Of a stretch of DNA of 64,000 bases, positions 26,458 through 36,712 are shown piece by piece; position 1 is the first letter of the stretch; each line of letters opens with the position of its first letter. Under the pieces are notes generated by a model. The model had not been told where the DNA came from. It ran no database searches and saw nothing but the letters and a program-made list of their open reading frames with translations. Location of the stretch: contig NZ_CDDK01000013.1 of assembly GCF_000820225.1 (NCBI RefSeq), positions 86,789 to 150,788 of the forward strand, written 5' to 3'. The stretch comes from Aeromonas veronii bv. veronii. Its GTDB lineage: Bacteria > Pseudomonadota > Gammaproteobacteria > Enterobacterales > Aeromonadaceae. The position numbers and the translations under genes are program-made.

Positions 26458-26476
26458 CGTAACTCTTTGATTTTAA

Positions 26477-26563
26477 TGGTGCCCGAGGCCGGAATCGAAC
26501 CGGCACGACGCGAACGTCGAGGGATTTTAAATCCCTTGTGTCTACCGATTTCACCACTCGGGC
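26477..26563 (-). tRNA. leuZ: tRNA-Leu (anticodon TAA)
   Basis: An 87-nucleotide class II tRNA with encoded CCA, acceptor GCCCGAG/CTCGGGC, a long variable arm, and anticodon loop TTTAAAA giving TAA. It is the third gene of a Gly-Cys-Leu operon as in enterobacterial glyW-cysT-leuZ. Its 3' end faces the prophage and is the likely integration target. Confidence 0.97.
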
Positions 26564-26604
26564 ACCGCAATCGGTATCAAGCTCGCGTGGCGGGCTTGTC
26601 AATA

Positions 26605-26678
26605 TGGAGGCACGTTCCGGAGTCGAACCGGACTAAACGGATTTGCAATCCGCTGCATAACCGCTTTGCTAACGCGCC
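26605..26678 (-). tRNA. cysT: tRNA-Cys (anticodon GCA)
   Basis: A 74-nucleotide tRNA with encoded CCA. The anticodon arm reads CGGATTGCAAATCCG on the minus strand, and the acceptor is GGCGCGT pairing with ACGTGCC (one G-U pair). It lies 41 bases upstream of tRNA-Leu. Confidence 0.97.
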
Positions 26679-26713
26679 ATGCAAAAGAGAGTTGGCTCTC
26701 TATTGTCTGAATT

Positions 26714-26789
<76 letters not shown>

Positions 26790-26970
26790 ATTGGTCTGGC
26801 TGACTGCCTGACTACGAGGACGCATTCTAGCGATGTTCCTCGCCCAGTCAACCAGAAATATTTAATTACCTGATCGTTCGGGCGTTTTTTGCCCTTTTTG
26901 AACAGTTTTAGCGCCTTTGGCCGTTTCCTGCCTCAAATCAGCGGAAACCTCACCTTGCAGCGCGGGTGAC

Positions 26971-27525
26971 TCACAGGTTGGCGTGGTGGGTCAAATCGCC
27001 CCAGGCGGCCTTCATGTACTGGAACATCGACCAGAAGGTGAGCACGGTAGCGACATAGAGCATCACGTAGGCGAGCCACACCATCCAGACGTTGTATTGC
27101 CAAATCAGACCGGTGAGCGACACCATCTGGATCATGGTCTTCCACTTGCCAATCCAGCTGACCGCCACCGAGGAGCGTTTGCCGAGCTCAGCCATCCACT
27201 CACGCAGAGCAGAGATGATGATCTCGCGGCCGATCATGGTCATGGCGGGGATGGTCACCCAGATGGTGTTGTAGTGTTCGACGATAACCACCAGTGCGGC
27301 GGCAACCATGATCTTGTCGGCAACGGGGTCAAGGAAGGCGCCAAAGGCGGTGGACTGATTGAGCTTGCGAGCCAGATAGCCATCAAACCAGTCGGTGGCA
27401 GCGGCCAGAATAAAGACGATGGCGGCAGCCAGATAGGACCATTGATAAGGCAGATAGAACAGGATGACGAAGACGGGAATGAGCAAAATCCGGAAAAACG
27501 TCAACAGGTTAGGTATGTTTGTCAT
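26971..27525 (-). CDS. pgsA: CDP-diacylglycerol-glycerol-3-phosphate 3-phosphatidyltransferase
   Basis: This 184-residue inner-membrane enzyme makes phosphatidylglycerol phosphate, the first committed step to phosphatidylglycerol and cardiolipin. The CDP-alcohol phosphotransferase motif is intact, from DWFDGYLAR through [10 protein letters not shown] (DG-AR-G-D-D), with several membrane segments around it. The ATG giving [13 protein letters not shown] matches family starts; an upstream in-frame extension to 27591 is not conserved. It lies between uvrC and the tRNA operon, a widespread gammaproteobacterial arrangement. Confidence 0.96.
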   Translation of the reverse strand: MTNIPNLLTFFRILLIPVFVILFYLPYQWSYLAAAIVFILAAATDWFDGYLARKLNQSTAFGAFLDPVADKIMVAAALVVIVEHYNTIWVTIPAMTMIGREIIISALREWMAELGKRSSVAVSWIGKWKTMIQMVSLTGLIWQYNVWMVWLAYVMLYVATVLTFWSMFQYMKAAWGDLTHHANL

Positions 27526-27724
27526 TATTTTCAGCCACTTCTTGTACGTCGCTACATAGTGCGCCAAAGCCGATTTGCGATGCAACCGCACTGGCGCCCG
27601 TCTTGGTCTTTTTAATCCATCAATCTTCTCAAAATGCGAGGGCCATTATGGCATTTACGGCCCCCCCGCGTCACGGCTCTTGTGCATCAAGGAGTTAGCG
27701 ATTTTGCCATGCCGTTAACCCTGC

Positions 27725-29578
27725 TCAGGCGCTGTGCAAGCCATCGTGGATGGTCTGGGCCAGCTCCTGACTGATGCCGGGTACCTTGGCAAGTTCATCC
27801 ACGCTCGCCTTTTTGACCTCCTGCAGGCCGCCCAGATATTTGAGCAGCGCCTGCCGCCGCTTTGGCCCCACCCCCGGAATATCCTCCAGACTGCTGCTGG
27901 TGCGGGCCTTGGCCCGTCTGGCCCGGTGGCCAGTAATGGCAAAACGGTGGGATTCATCGCGAATATGCTGAATAAGGTGCAAAGCGGGCATATCTGCCGG
28001 CAAATGCAGCTCTTCGTGGCTCTCCCCCATGATGAGAGTTTCCAACCCCGCCTTGCGGGTGACCCCCTTGGCAATCCCCACCAGCAGCGGATATTTGCCG
28101 CCAAGGAACTCCAGCTGACGGGCCAGGATCTCTTCGGCGCGGCGCAGCTGGCCGAGGCCGCCGTCAATAAACAGCACATCAGGCACCTTGTCCGGCTCCT
28201 GCTGCTTGCCAAAGCGGCGCTCCAGCGCCTGCTCCATCGCCGCGTAGTCATCACCGCCAGTGATACCGTCGATATTGAAACGACGATATTCCGATGAGAG
28301 CGGCCCCTCCCGGTTGAACACCACGCAAGAGGCCACGGTGCGCTCCCCCATAGTGTGGGAGATATCGAAACACTCCATGCGGGCGATGGGGCGCTCCAGC
28401 TCCAGCAGCTCTTCCAACTGGTCGTAGCGGGCGGTGATGGTGCTCTTGTGAGCAAGCCGCGATCGCAGCGCCGTCTCGGCGTTGATGGAAGCGAGCTTGA
28501 TAAAGCGGGCCCGTTCGGCGCGGGTACGGCTCACCACCCGCACCTTGTAGCCTGCGGTCTGGCTCAGGGTCTCGGCGATGACGCTCTCGTCCTCAAGGGC
28601 CACATCGAGCAGCACCTCGCTCGGGATCTGCCGCCCCCCCTGCCCCGACAGATAGAACTGCAGCAGGAAGGATTGCACCACCTCGTCAAGCTGGGTATCA
28701 GCAGGCACTTTCGGGAAGTAGCTGCGCGAACCCAGCACCTTGCCCTGACGGATAAAGAGCACGTGGATGCAAGCAGCACCTTGCTGGAAGGCGACCCCCA
28801 CCACATCCAGCTCGTCCAGCACGTTGCCGCTCACCGACTGCTGCTCGGTGACCCGGCGCAGCGCCAGGATCTGATCCCGGTAGCGGGCGGCCTCTTCAAA
28901 GCGCAGATCGCCGCTGGCGGACTCCATCTTGCCCACCAGCTCGCCAATCACTTGCTGGTTCTTGCCCGCCAGAAACAGTTTGGCAAGCTCCACCTGCTGG
29001 GCATATTCGGCCTCGCTCACCAATCCGGCCACGCAAGGGCCAGCGCAGCGCTTGAGCTGATAGAGCAGGCAGGGACGGGTGCGGTTGGCATAGACCGCAT
29101 CCTCGCACTGGCGCACCGGAAAAATCTTCTGCATCAGGTGCAAGCTCTCACGCACCGCTCCGCCAGAGGGGTATGGGCCGAAGTACTCTCCCTTAACCTT
29201 GCGGGCACCGCGATGGACACCGATGCGCGGATGCTGGTGCGCGGTGATGATGATCCAGGGGTAGGATTTGTCGTCCCGCAGCAGCACGTTGTAACGGGGC
29301 TGGTACTGCTTGATCAGGTTGTGCTCGAGGATCAGCGCCTCGGTCTCGGTGTGGGTGACGGTGACCTGAATATCGGCGATCTGGCGCACCAGGGTGCGGG
29401 TCTTGATGCTGTCGACGTTGGTGCGAAAGTAGGAGGCGAGCCGCTTTTTCAGATCCTTGGCCTTGCCCACATAGATCACGGTGCCACCGCTGTCATACAT
29501 GCGGTAGACGCCACTCTGATGGGTGACGGCGCTCAGAAACGCCTTGCTGTCGAAGAGAGGTTCGGGAGAGAGGGTCAT
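27725..29578 (-). CDS. uvrC: Excinuclease ABC subunit C
   Basis: This 617-residue nucleotide-excision repair nuclease cuts on both sides of a lesion recognised by UvrA and UvrB. Domains in order are the GIY-YIG 3' nuclease ([20 protein letters not shown], about 20-40), the UVR segment that binds UvrB ([13 protein letters not shown], near 210), the RNase H-like 5' nuclease (about 380-540) and C-terminal helix-hairpin-helix repeats ([19 protein letters not shown]). Length is normal for the family. It lies downstream of uvrY, with a terminator between the two. Confidence 0.98.
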   Translation of the reverse strand: MTLSPEPLFDSKAFLSAVTHQSGVYRMYDSGGTVIYVGKAKDLKKRLASYFRTNVDSIKTRTLVRQIADIQVTVTHTETEALILEHNLIKQYQPRYNVLLRDDKSYPWIIITAHQHPRIGVHRGARKVKGEYFGPYPSGGAVRESLHLMQKIFPVRQCEDAVYANRTRPCLLYQLKRCAGPCVAGLVSEAEYAQQVELAKLFLAGKNQQVIGELVGKMESASGDLRFEEAARYRDQILALRRVTEQQSVSGNVLDELDVVGVAFQQGAACIHVLFIRQGKVLGSRSYFPKVPADTQLDEVVQSFLLQFYLSGQGGRQIPSEVLLDVALEDESVIAETLSQTAGYKVRVVSRTRAERARFIKLASINAETALRSRLAHKSTITARYDQLEELLELERPIARMECFDISHTMGERTVASCVVFNREGPLSSEYRRFNIDGITGGDDYAAMEQALERRFGKQQEPDKVPDVLFIDGGLGQLRRAEEILARQLEFLGGKYPLLVGIAKGVTRKAGLETLIMGESHEELHLPADMPALHLIQHIRDESHRFAITGHRARRAKARTSSSLEDIPGVGPKRRQALLKYLGGLQEVKKASVDELAKVPGISQELAQTIHDGLHSA

Positions 29579-29664
29579 CAGCTACTCGGCTCACACAAAG
29601 GCAAAAATTGACGGGCAGAGCATACTGCCCTCGCCGCCCGAAAAGCAAAGGGGCAGAAAAGCAA

Positions 29665-29686
29665 AAAGGCGGCACTCGCCGCCTTT
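29665..29686 (-). terminator. Terminator between uvrY and uvrC
   Basis: AAAGGCGGC and GCCGCCTTT pair around a four-base loop and read on the minus strand into TTGCTTTTC. It lies 20 bases beyond the uvrY stop, so uvrC may have its own promoter or depend on read-through. Confidence 0.75.
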
Positions 29687-29705
29687 GTGACCACACGCCA
29701 CTCGA

Positions 29706-30350
29706 TTAGAGGGTATCGGCATCCAGCATGCCATAGCGAATGGCCAGATGGGTCAGTTCCACGTCACCGTTGATCCCCAGCTTGCTAAACAGACGATAGC
29801 GGTAGCTGTTGACCGTCTTCGGGCTCAGATTGAGCTGCTCGGAGATATCGGTCACCTTCTGCCCCTTGGTGATCATCATCATGATCTGCAGCTCGCGCTC
29901 GGAGAGGGACTTGAAGGGATTCTCGTCAGCGGAGGCAAACTGGCTGAGGGCCATCTGCTGGGCAATCTCCGGGGAGATGTAGCGCTGACCGGAGTGCACC
30001 AACCGGATCGCTTGGATCATCTCGTCAGGAGCTGCCCCCTTGGTCAGGTAACCGGCGGCGCCGGCCTGCATCACCTTGGTGGGGAACGGATTTTCTGAAT
30101 GAATGGTCAGCACTATGATGCGCACATCGGGGCGGATCCGCAGAATTTTGCGGGTCGCTTCCAGACCACCAATACCCGGCATGTTCATGTCCATCAGGAT
30201 CACGTCCGGATGGTGTTGGCGACAGAACGTAACTGCGGTCTCGCCGCTCTGTGCCTCACCCACCACCTTGATCCCGCGCACATCTTCAAGAATGCGTCTT
30301 ATCCCTGTACGCACCAGCTCATGATCATCGACCAGGAATACATTTATCAC
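29706..30350 (-). CDS. uvrY: Response regulator UvrY/GacA
   Basis: This 214-residue two-component regulator, paired with the hybrid kinase BarA/GacS encoded elsewhere, activates the small RNAs that titrate CsrA. The receiver domain (1-120) carries the acidic pocket (VDDHE), phospho-acceptor Asp54 (DVILMDMNMPG) and conserved Lys (TKGAAP). A LuxR-type helix-turn-helix follows (about 145-205, LSERELQIMMMITKGQKVTDI). It controls virulence and motility functions in related genera. Upstream lies an AT-rich leader of about 150 bases. Confidence 0.97.
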   Translation of the reverse strand: MINVFLVDDHELVRTGIRRILEDVRGIKVVGEAQSGETAVTFCRQHHPDVILMDMNMPGIGGLEATRKILRIRPDVRIIVLTIHSENPFPTKVMQAGAAGYLTKGAAPDEMIQAIRLVHSGQRYISPEIAQQMALSQFASADENPFKSLSERELQIMMMITKGQKVTDISEQLNLSPKTVNSYRYRLFSKLGINGDVELTHLAIRYGMLDADTL

Positions 30351-30509
30351 CCAAACACCCCGTTTTATCTCGTTTTAGCCGCCCGGTTAGGGTTAACAGG
30401 GCGTCTTGCATCATAACCAAACTCGTCGCTTTGGCAAACCATGCACGCCAAAAGTTTGAGAAAACCCATGTTTAGCGTTTAAAATCAAATAATTATATAA
30501 AATTTCAAA

Positions 30510-30540
30510 ACAAAAAACGGTGTCTTGCGACACCGTTTTT
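30510..30540. terminator. Bidirectional terminator between kdsB and uvrY
   Basis: AAAAACGGTGTC and GACACCGTTTTT form a 12-base stem with a TTGC loop and A/T tracts on both sides. It lies just beyond the kdsB stop. Confidence 0.85.
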
Positions 30541-30562
30541 CATGACGTTAGTGCTGTGGCCA

Positions 30563-31312
30563 TCACTTGGCCAAAAAGGCGCGCACCTTCTCCAGATCTG
30601 CCTGGGTATCCACCCCGACCGGCGGCGCTTCAAGGGCCTGGGCGACGTGGATCTTCTCCCCGTACCAGAGCACCCGCAGCTGCTCCAGCGCCTCGATCTG
30701 CTCCAGCACGCTCGGTGCCCAGTCTACGTAACGCTGGATAAAGCCGGCGCGATAGGCGTAGATACCGATATGACGCTGGTAGTGGTCACCAATCTGCTCA
30801 TGGCTCTTGGCAAAGCGATCTCGATCCCAGGGAATGCTGGCGCGACTGAAGTAGAGGGCGTAGCCATCCTCGTCAGTCACCACTTTCACTGCGTTCGGAT
30901 TGAACGCCTCTTCGGCATCCTTGATCGGCACAGACAGGGTCGCCATCGGCGCCGTGGCGGCGGCCAGATTGTCCGCCACCTGACGAATGATGGCGGGCGG
31001 AATGAGCGGCTCATCCCCCTGCACGTTGACGATGATGGTATCGGCGGCAAAGCCGTAGTGACGGCACACCTCGGCCAGACGCTCGGTGCCGGACTGGTGA
31101 TCCGGTGAGGTCATGCACACCTCGACGCCGGTGCTCAGCAGTGCCTGCTGTACCCGCTCGTCATCGGTGGCAACGATCACCCGATCGGCCCCCGATTGCA
31201 GGGCTTTCTCCACCACATGTTGCACCATGGGCTTGCCATGGATATCCGCCAGCGGCTTGCCCGGCAGACGGGTTGACGCATATCGGGCCGGAATGACGAC
31301 GACGAAACTCAT
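30563..31312 (-). CDS. kdsB: CMP-Kdo synthetase
   Basis: This 249-residue cytosolic enzyme activates Kdo with CTP for attachment to lipid A. The nucleotidyltransferase start [21 protein letters not shown] and the central [11 protein letters not shown] are intact. The ATG overlaps the ycaR stop by four bases, so the two are translationally coupled. It closes the envelope block comEC-msbA-lpxK-ycaR-kdsB. Confidence 0.97.
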   Translation of the reverse strand: MSFVVVIPARYASTRLPGKPLADIHGKPMVQHVVEKALQSGADRVIVATDDERVQQALLSTGVEVCMTSPDHQSGTERLAEVCRHYGFAADTIIVNVQGDEPLIPPAIIRQVADNLAAATAPMATLSVPIKDAEEAFNPNAVKVVTDEDGYALYFSRASIPWDRDRFAKSHEQIGDHYQRHIGIYAYRAGFIQRYVDWAPSVLEQIEALEQLRVLWYGEKIHVAQALEAPPVGVDTQADLEKVRAFLAK

Positions 31313-31497
31313 GACGGCAGCTCATCGCTGTTGAGCGGACGGGCACGGTTCTCCAGCAGCACCGGGATCCCCTCCTCCAGCGGATAGGCCAGCTTGTCAA
31401 AGCGGCAGACCAGCTCATGAACTGCTTTGTTGTAATGCAGCTTACCCTTGCAGACCGGGCAGGCGATGATGTCGAGCAACTTGATGTCCAAAGCCAA
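31309..31497 (-). CDS. ycaR: Trm112-family zinc-finger protein YcaR
   Basis: This 62-residue small protein begins with [11 protein letters not shown], a two-cysteine knuckle, and ends with [14 protein letters not shown], both diagnostic of the YcaR/Trm112 family. Its role in bacteria is poorly defined. Its position next to kdsB is widely conserved in gammaproteobacteria. Confidence 0.95.
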   Translation of the reverse strand: MALDIKLLDIIACPVCKGKLHYNKAVHELVCRFDKLAYPLEEGIPVLLENRARPLNSDELPS

Positions 31498-31620
31498 AAC
31501 GATACTCCTTCAACGATGTCGCGCTGGCGGCTTCATCACGCCAGCGATGGATGTCGAGCAACCAGCTATTCCATGCGGGACCGCTATTGGTCCACTTCTC
31601 CCACATTCAGGCGAGAGAGA

Positions 31621-32616
31621 TTAATCTTGTGCCTTGGCCGCGCCCTTTGCCTTCGCCCCCAGCTTGTGCAGCAGGGCATCGAGCAGGGAGGCCGGCAACT
31701 CGGCACTGACCGGCAGATACCACCAGTTTGCGAGGGCAAACGGACGACACTTGACCGCATCCTTCTCGGTCATCAGCAGCGGCTTGCTGGCAAAGCGGCC
31801 CACCAGCTCATCCCGATCGAAGGGGTGATGATCGCCGTAGGCGGCCTGCTGATCCAGCTGGTAGCCGAGCCCTTCCAGGGTGGCAAAGAAGCGGGGCGGA
31901 TGACCGATCCCCGCCAGCGCATCGACCGGCCCCGACAAGGGGGCAGCCAGCGGGGCATCGTCGCATACCCGACGCGGCGCATCGGCGACCAGTTGCATGG
32001 GGTACTCCCCCTTGCCCGGCTCGCCGCCGTTGCAGATGATGGCGTCCACCCGTTTGAGACGAGTGACCGGCTCGCGCAGCGGCCCCATGGGCAGCAAGCA
32101 GGCATTGCCGAAACGGCGCGCTCCGTCCACCACCACCAGCTCGATGTCGCGGGCCAGCGCGTAGTGCTGCAGACCGTCGTCGGTGATGATGATATCCACC
32201 TCACCGCTCTGCTCCAGCAGTCGTACCGCGTCGGCCCGTTTCGGGGCAACCACCACCGGACAGCCGCAGCGCCGTGCAATCAGCACAGGCTCATCCCCCG
32301 CCTGCGCCGTGGTGCTAGTTTCATCCAGACGATAGGGGTAATGGGGCGCCTTGCCACCATAACCACGACTCACCACCCCGGGGCGATAGCCGCGGGCTTG
32401 CAACTGCTCCACCAGCCAGACCACCACCGGCGTCTTGCCGTTGCCCCCCACCGAAATATTGCCCACCACGATCACCGGCAAGGAGGCGCGATACCCCTTG
32501 CGCCAGCCGTGACGATAGGCGTAGCGGCGGGTGCCGCTGATGATGGCAAACAGCAGGGCAAAGGGGGCCAGCAACCAGCGCCAGCCACTTTTGCGATACC
32601 AGAGCCGTTCCAGCAT
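31621..32616 (-). CDS. lpxK: Tetraacyldisaccharide 4'-kinase
   Basis: This 331-residue membrane-associated kinase phosphorylates the lipid A precursor at the 4' position. It has an N-terminal membrane anchor (about 13-27), the Walker A loop GNISVGGNGKTPVV (about 52-66) and the catalytic DDGLQHY motif near residue 147. It overlaps the msbA stop by one base. A 123-base gap separates it from ycaR. Confidence 0.96.
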   Translation of the reverse strand: MLERLWYRKSGWRWLLAPFALLFAIISGTRRYAYRHGWRKGYRASLPVIVVGNISVGGNGKTPVVVWLVEQLQARGYRPGVVSRGYGGKAPHYPYRLDETSTTAQAGDEPVLIARRCGCPVVVAPKRADAVRLLEQSGEVDIIITDDGLQHYALARDIELVVVDGARRFGNACLLPMGPLREPVTRLKRVDAIICNGGEPGKGEYPMQLVADAPRRVCDDAPLAAPLSGPVDALAGIGHPPRFFATLEGLGYQLDQQAAYGDHHPFDRDELVGRFASKPLLMTEKDAVKCRPFALANWWYLPVSAELPASLLDALLHKLGAKAKGAAKAQD

Positions 32617-34379
32617 CAGGCCTTGCTTCCCGCGTTGCCAAACTGAATGGCGCGCAGCTGGGCATAGGTGCCACGCTGCTCCATTAATGCTTCGTGGTTA
32701 CCGCGCTCGACGATATGACCTTCGTCGATCACCAGGATCTCGTCCGCCTTCTCGATGGTAGAGAGACGGTGGGCGATCACCAGCGAGGTACGCGCCTTGC
32801 AAAGCTCGTCGATGGCCGCCTGAATGTGGCGCTCGGACTCGGTATCTAAGGCCGAGGTGGCCTCATCCAGCAGCAGAACCGGCGCATCGCGCAGCAGAGC
32901 GCGCGCAATGGCAACACGCTGGCGCTGACCACCGGAGAGGGATGCACCGTTCTCGCCAACCACAGTGTCATACCCGTTGCTCATCTTGCTGACGAACTCG
33001 TCGGCATGAGCGATACGGGCGGCCTGCACGATCTGGTCGCGGCTGTATTTGTCTTCTGCCGCGTAGGCGATGTTGTTGGCCACCGAGTCGTTGAACAGGT
33101 GGACATGCTGGGAGACCAGCGCGTACTGCTTGCGCAGCTCGCTCAACTTGTATTCGCGGATGTTGATGCCGTCCAGCAGGATCTCGCCCTGATCGATGTC
33201 GTAGAAGCGGGTCAACAGGCTGGCAATGGTACTCTTGCCAGAGCCGGAACGGCCCACCAGCGCCACCGATTTACCCGCCTCCACCTTGAAGCTGACGTTG
33301 TGCAGCGCCGGGGTGTCCTTGGTCGGGTAGGTGAAGGTGACGTTGCGAAACTCGATCTCGCCGCGAGCACGCTCCAGAGTACGGGTGCCGGTATCCTGCT
33401 CCGGCTCGGTGTCGAGCAGGCCAAACAGGCTGTGGCAGGCGGTGATGGCGCGCTGGAACTGGTTGTTGACATCGGTCAGGCTTTTCAGCGGCTTGAGCAG
33501 CATCATCATGGAGGTGATCATGACGGTAAACGTACCGGCAGTCAGGGTTGACTTGACGCTGTCAATGGTCGCGACGTAGAGGAAGGCCGCCAGCGCGATG
33601 GAGGCCACCATCTGCACCACAGGACTGCCGATGGCATCGGCGGCGACCATCTTCATAGTCTGCTGGCGCATGTTGTTGCTGACCTGGAAGAAGCGTTTCT
33701 CTTCCACCTTCTGGCCACCAAACATCAGCACCTCTTTGTGCCCTTTGAGCATCTGCTCGGTGGAGGTGGTGATATCCCCTACCGCCTGCTGAATGTGACG
33801 GCTGATCTGGCGGAAACGACGGCTGATAAGGCCGATGATGACCCCCACCAGCGGGCCAACCACCAGGAAAATCACCGATAACTGCCAGGAGTGCCAGAAC
33901 ATCAGGCCGAGCAGACCGACCACGGTCGCCCCTTCCCGCACCAGGGTCACCAGCGTGGTGCTCGCCGCCGAGGAGACCTGACTGGCGTCATAGGTCACCT
34001 TGGAGAGCAGATGACCGGTGTTCTGACGGTCGAAGAAGCTCATCGGCATCGCCACCATGTGATTGAACACCTGCTGTTGCAGACGCATCACGACGTGGTT
34101 GCCGACCCAGGCCATGCAGTAGTTGGAGAGAAAGTTGGCGACACCGCGCAGGGCCACGATGCCGAGGACGAAGAAGGGCATCCATTTCAAAACGGTGCTG
34201 TCGTTGCCATTGATGCCCTGATCGATCAACGGCTTGATGGAGTAGACAAAGGTGGTATCCACGGCGGCGTAGCCCAGCATCCCGATGATGCCACCGACCA
34301 GGCCCAGCTTGCGATCACGGACATAACCGAGCAGGCGTTTGAATACTGGCCAGCTCTCTTGTGAGGTTTCTTGTTGCAT
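32616..34379 (-). CDS. msbA: Lipid A export ATP-binding/permease protein MsbA
   Basis: This 587-residue half-transporter dimerises to flip lipid A across the inner membrane. The six-helix membrane domain (about 20-320) precedes an ABC domain with Walker A (VALVGRSGSGKSTIASLL), signature (LSGGQRQRVAIARAL) and Walker B (VLLLDEATSALD). Length is typical. It forms an operon with lpxK. Confidence 0.97.
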   Translation of the reverse strand: MQQETSQESWPVFKRLLGYVRDRKLGLVGGIIGMLGYAAVDTTFVYSIKPLIDQGINGNDSTVLKWMPFFVLGIVALRGVANFLSNYCMAWVGNHVVMRLQQQVFNHMVAMPMSFFDRQNTGHLLSKVTYDASQVSSAASTTLVTLVREGATVVGLLGLMFWHSWQLSVIFLVVGPLVGVIIGLISRRFRQISRHIQQAVGDITTSTEQMLKGHKEVLMFGGQKVEEKRFFQVSNNMRQQTMKMVAADAIGSPVVQMVASIALAAFLYVATIDSVKSTLTAGTFTVMITSMMMLLKPLKSLTDVNNQFQRAITACHSLFGLLDTEPEQDTGTRTLERARGEIEFRNVTFTYPTKDTPALHNVSFKVEAGKSVALVGRSGSGKSTIASLLTRFYDIDQGEILLDGINIREYKLSELRKQYALVSQHVHLFNDSVANNIAYAAEDKYSRDQIVQAARIAHADEFVSKMSNGYDTVVGENGASLSGGQRQRVAIARALLRDAPVLLLDEATSALDTESERHIQAAIDELCKARTSLVIAHRLSTIEKADEILVIDEGHIVERGNHEALMEQRGTYAQLRAIQFGNAGSKA

Positions 34380-34483
34380 GAATAGCCGTTAGTAATGGAA
34401 ATGACGGGCTATTCTAGCCAAAGCGCAGGCTTACACCAAGCGCCGCCACCTATATCGCATTCCTACACGGCAGAAATGGCGGA

Positions 34484-36685
34484 TTATTGCTCAAACCACA
34501 CTCGCGGTCGCCACCACTCGCCACTGCGTCGGTACCAAGGGCCTGAATCTCGCTCGGCAGTGACGCTCAAGCCTGCGGCGGTGGGTTCGACCAGCATCGC
34601 CCCTTGCTGACCGGTGATCCACTGGCGGGCATCCCGATAGCGGGCCACCACATCGGGACGGGGAAAGCCCCACTGATTCATAAAACCGGCACTGTGGATC
34701 ACCTCCTTTGCCGCCACCGCCGCGACAAACGGGGGCGTGGAGGAGGTGCGACTGCCATGATGGGGGCTCACCAACAAGGTGCTGGCCAATCCCTTTCCCT
34801 CCAGTGCCACCAGCCGTTGCTCGGCCTGCCGCTCGATATCGGCGCTCAGCAGCACGCTGCGCTGCCCATCGCTGATGCGCACCACGCAACCATCGTTATT
34901 GCGCCCGCCACCGGGGCGCTCGGGCCAGAGCACTGCAAACGAGAGCCCCTGCCAGCGCCACTGTTGCCCACGCTGGCAGAGCGTCGTTCCCTCACTGAAG
35001 GGATAAGAGGAGAGTTCGTGGCGCACCGGCATGGCGCTGAGCAGTCGCTTGCGATTGCCGGCATGATCCCGATCCTTGTGGCTGATGATGAGGCGATCGA
35101 TGACCCGGATCCCCAGATGGCTTAGCTGGGGCAGGATCACCGCGTCCGCCATGTTGTAGCCTCCGGGATAACGATCGCCGGTGTCATAGAGGATGGCTCG
35201 CTCCCCCTTGCTGATCAGCACCGCCAGCCCCTGCCCCACATCCAGCACCCGCAGTTGCCAGCGGGCCGGAGCAGGCCAGCACGCCAACACCAGCGCAAGG
35301 GCGCCCGGTAACCAGAGCCAGCGTGCCGGTCGCCACTGCGCGGCGAACCAGAGCAGCAACAGCAGGGTGCAGAGTGGCAGCCACCAGCCGGGTAGTGGCC
35401 ACCACAGTTGCAGTTGATCGGAAAGCCAGCTCAGGATCGTCAGCATCCACCCGAGCCCCAGATCCGCCAGCCAGAACAGGCCATAGGCGAGCGAGGTGGA
35501 GAGCGGCGCAAGCAGCACACCGATTAGGGCCAGCGGGATGATGGCGATACAAAAGAGCGGCACCGCCAACAGGTTGATCACCATGGCAAGGGGCGCTATC
35601 CCCTCGAACAACGCCAGTTGCAGCGGCAGCAGACCAAGCAGCAGCCAGAGCTGGAGCTGCCAGAGTCCCGGCTTGTCGTGGACATATCCCACCAGCAGCA
35701 AGATGGCCACCGACAGAAACGAAAGCCAGAAGCCGGCCGAATAGAGGGCGAAGGGATCCCAGAAGGTCAATACCACAAAGGCCCACAGCCAGATACGCCA
35801 GGCCGGCCACTCTCGCCGGCTCCAGCGCAATACACTCCACACCAGCACCATGATCAGAGCCCGTTCGGTGGCCACCGCAAATCCGGCCAACGCGCTGTAG
35901 ACGGCGGCAAACAGCAGGGAGGTGATGATGGCGCCGCGCAGACCAAACAGCCTGCCCAGCCACCACCCGAGCACCGCCACCAGCGCGATGTGTTGCCCTG
36001 AGATGGCGATGATATGGGTCAGACCACTGCCGCGAAACAGCTCCCACTGGGCATCCGTGATGCCGCTCTGCTCGCCAAAAGTGAGCGCCGCCAGCAAGGG
36101 AGCATAATCAAGCGGACGCCAACTCTCGGTCGCCGCGCCCAACCAGCGTTCGCGCCACCCCGCAGGTGCCTGTTGAATGTCGATTACCCGGCGCAAATTG
36201 CCGGTGGCGGTGATCCCCTTGCCCAGCAGCAGACGCCGCCCATCCAGCCCCGCCTCGTTGGCCAGACCGTGAGCCGGTTTCAACGAGGTCACCAACGTGA
36301 TCCGGCTACCTACTGTCATGGCGGGCAATGCCTGATAGGCATTGACCCGGATCAGGGGCTCAGGTGCCACCGGTTGTTCGTCGAGGGTGCTCACCCGCAG
36401 CAGCAGCCGGACAAATTTATCCCCATCGGGCTCTGCACTTTGCAGCTGTGCGGTTATCATGTGGCTCGTCTGATCGCCCAACCGCTCCAGCCAGGCCAGC
36501 CGATAGGCAAGATTGGCCTGCATCCAGAGGATGCCGAGCAGGAGAAACAGCCACCGCCAGGCACGGCAACATGCAAGGGGGATCAGCAGGGACAGCAACA
36601 GGCCCCCCCATGCGAGTGAAGGTAACCATGGCCAGAGCAGTGAGGAGCTTGCCCCCAGGGCAAACGACAACAGACGCAGATCCAT
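34484..36685 (-). CDS. comEC: DNA-uptake channel protein ComEC/Rec2
   Basis: This 733-residue polytopic protein is the inner-membrane channel for single-stranded DNA during natural transformation. It has N-terminal membrane segments and a DUF4131 region (about 1-160), the competence core (about 190-480, beginning near FGEQSGITDAQWELF) with SGLTHIIAISGQH, and a C-terminal metallo-beta-lactamase domain (about 490-720) with ISHKDRDHAGN. The start MDLRLLSFALG at 36685 is chosen because the longer open frame upstream is the antisense of the DUF2062 gene. Related genera are naturally competent. Confidence 0.93.
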   Translation of the reverse strand: MDLRLLSFALGASSSLLWPWLPSLAWGGLLLSLLIPLACCRAWRWLFLLLGILWMQANLAYRLAWLERLGDQTSHMITAQLQSAEPDGDKFVRLLLRVSTLDEQPVAPEPLIRVNAYQALPAMTVGSRITLVTSLKPAHGLANEAGLDGRRLLLGKGITATGNLRRVIDIQQAPAGWRERWLGAATESWRPLDYAPLLAALTFGEQSGITDAQWELFRGSGLTHIIAISGQHIALVAVLGWWLGRLFGLRGAIITSLLFAAVYSALAGFAVATERALIMVLVWSVLRWSRREWPAWRIWLWAFVVLTFWDPFALYSAGFWLSFLSVAILLLVGYVHDKPGLWQLQLWLLLGLLPLQLALFEGIAPLAMVINLLAVPLFCIAIIPLALIGVLLAPLSTSLAYGLFWLADLGLGWMLTILSWLSDQLQLWWPLPGWWLPLCTLLLLLWFAAQWRPARWLWLPGALALVLACWPAPARWQLRVLDVGQGLAVLISKGERAILYDTGDRYPGGYNMADAVILPQLSHLGIRVIDRLIISHKDRDHAGNRKRLLSAMPVRHELSSYPFSEGTTLCQRGQQWRWQGLSFAVLWPERPGGGRNNDGCVVRISDGQRSVLLSADIERQAEQRLVALEGKGLASTLLVSPHHGSRTSSTPPFVAAVAAKEVIHSAGFMNQWGFPRPDVVARYRDARQWITGQQGAMLVEPTAAGLSVTAERDSGPWYRRSGEWWRPRVWFEQ

Positions 36686-36712
36686 GGAGCAAGTATTTAG
36701 CAAGGTTTCAAT

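Larger units (their letters stand above)
1..26476. mobile_element. P2-like prophage, right portion (left end outside window)
   Basis: The block Q-P (leftward) then O-N-M-L-X-lysis-R-S-V-W-J-I-H-G-FI-FII-E-T-U-D (rightward) is the P2 late-gene order. Protein lengths are close to those of P2. A P2-like cos core lies beyond Q, and D is followed by a terminator and then the 3' end of tRNA-Leu(UAA). The integrase, repressor, cox and replication genes are not seen and should lie left of position 1. The exact right attachment core cannot be placed without the left copy, so the boundary is approximate (between about 26,270 and 26,480). All structural genes look intact, which suggests a potentially functional phage. 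Confidence 0.95.

Noticed and set aside
28355..29611. 418-codon open frame on the plus strand
   Set aside because: Antisense of uvrC, produced by GC-rich codon bias.
31417..32646. 409-codon open frame on the plus strand
   Set aside because: Antisense of lpxK and its flank; no family resemblance.
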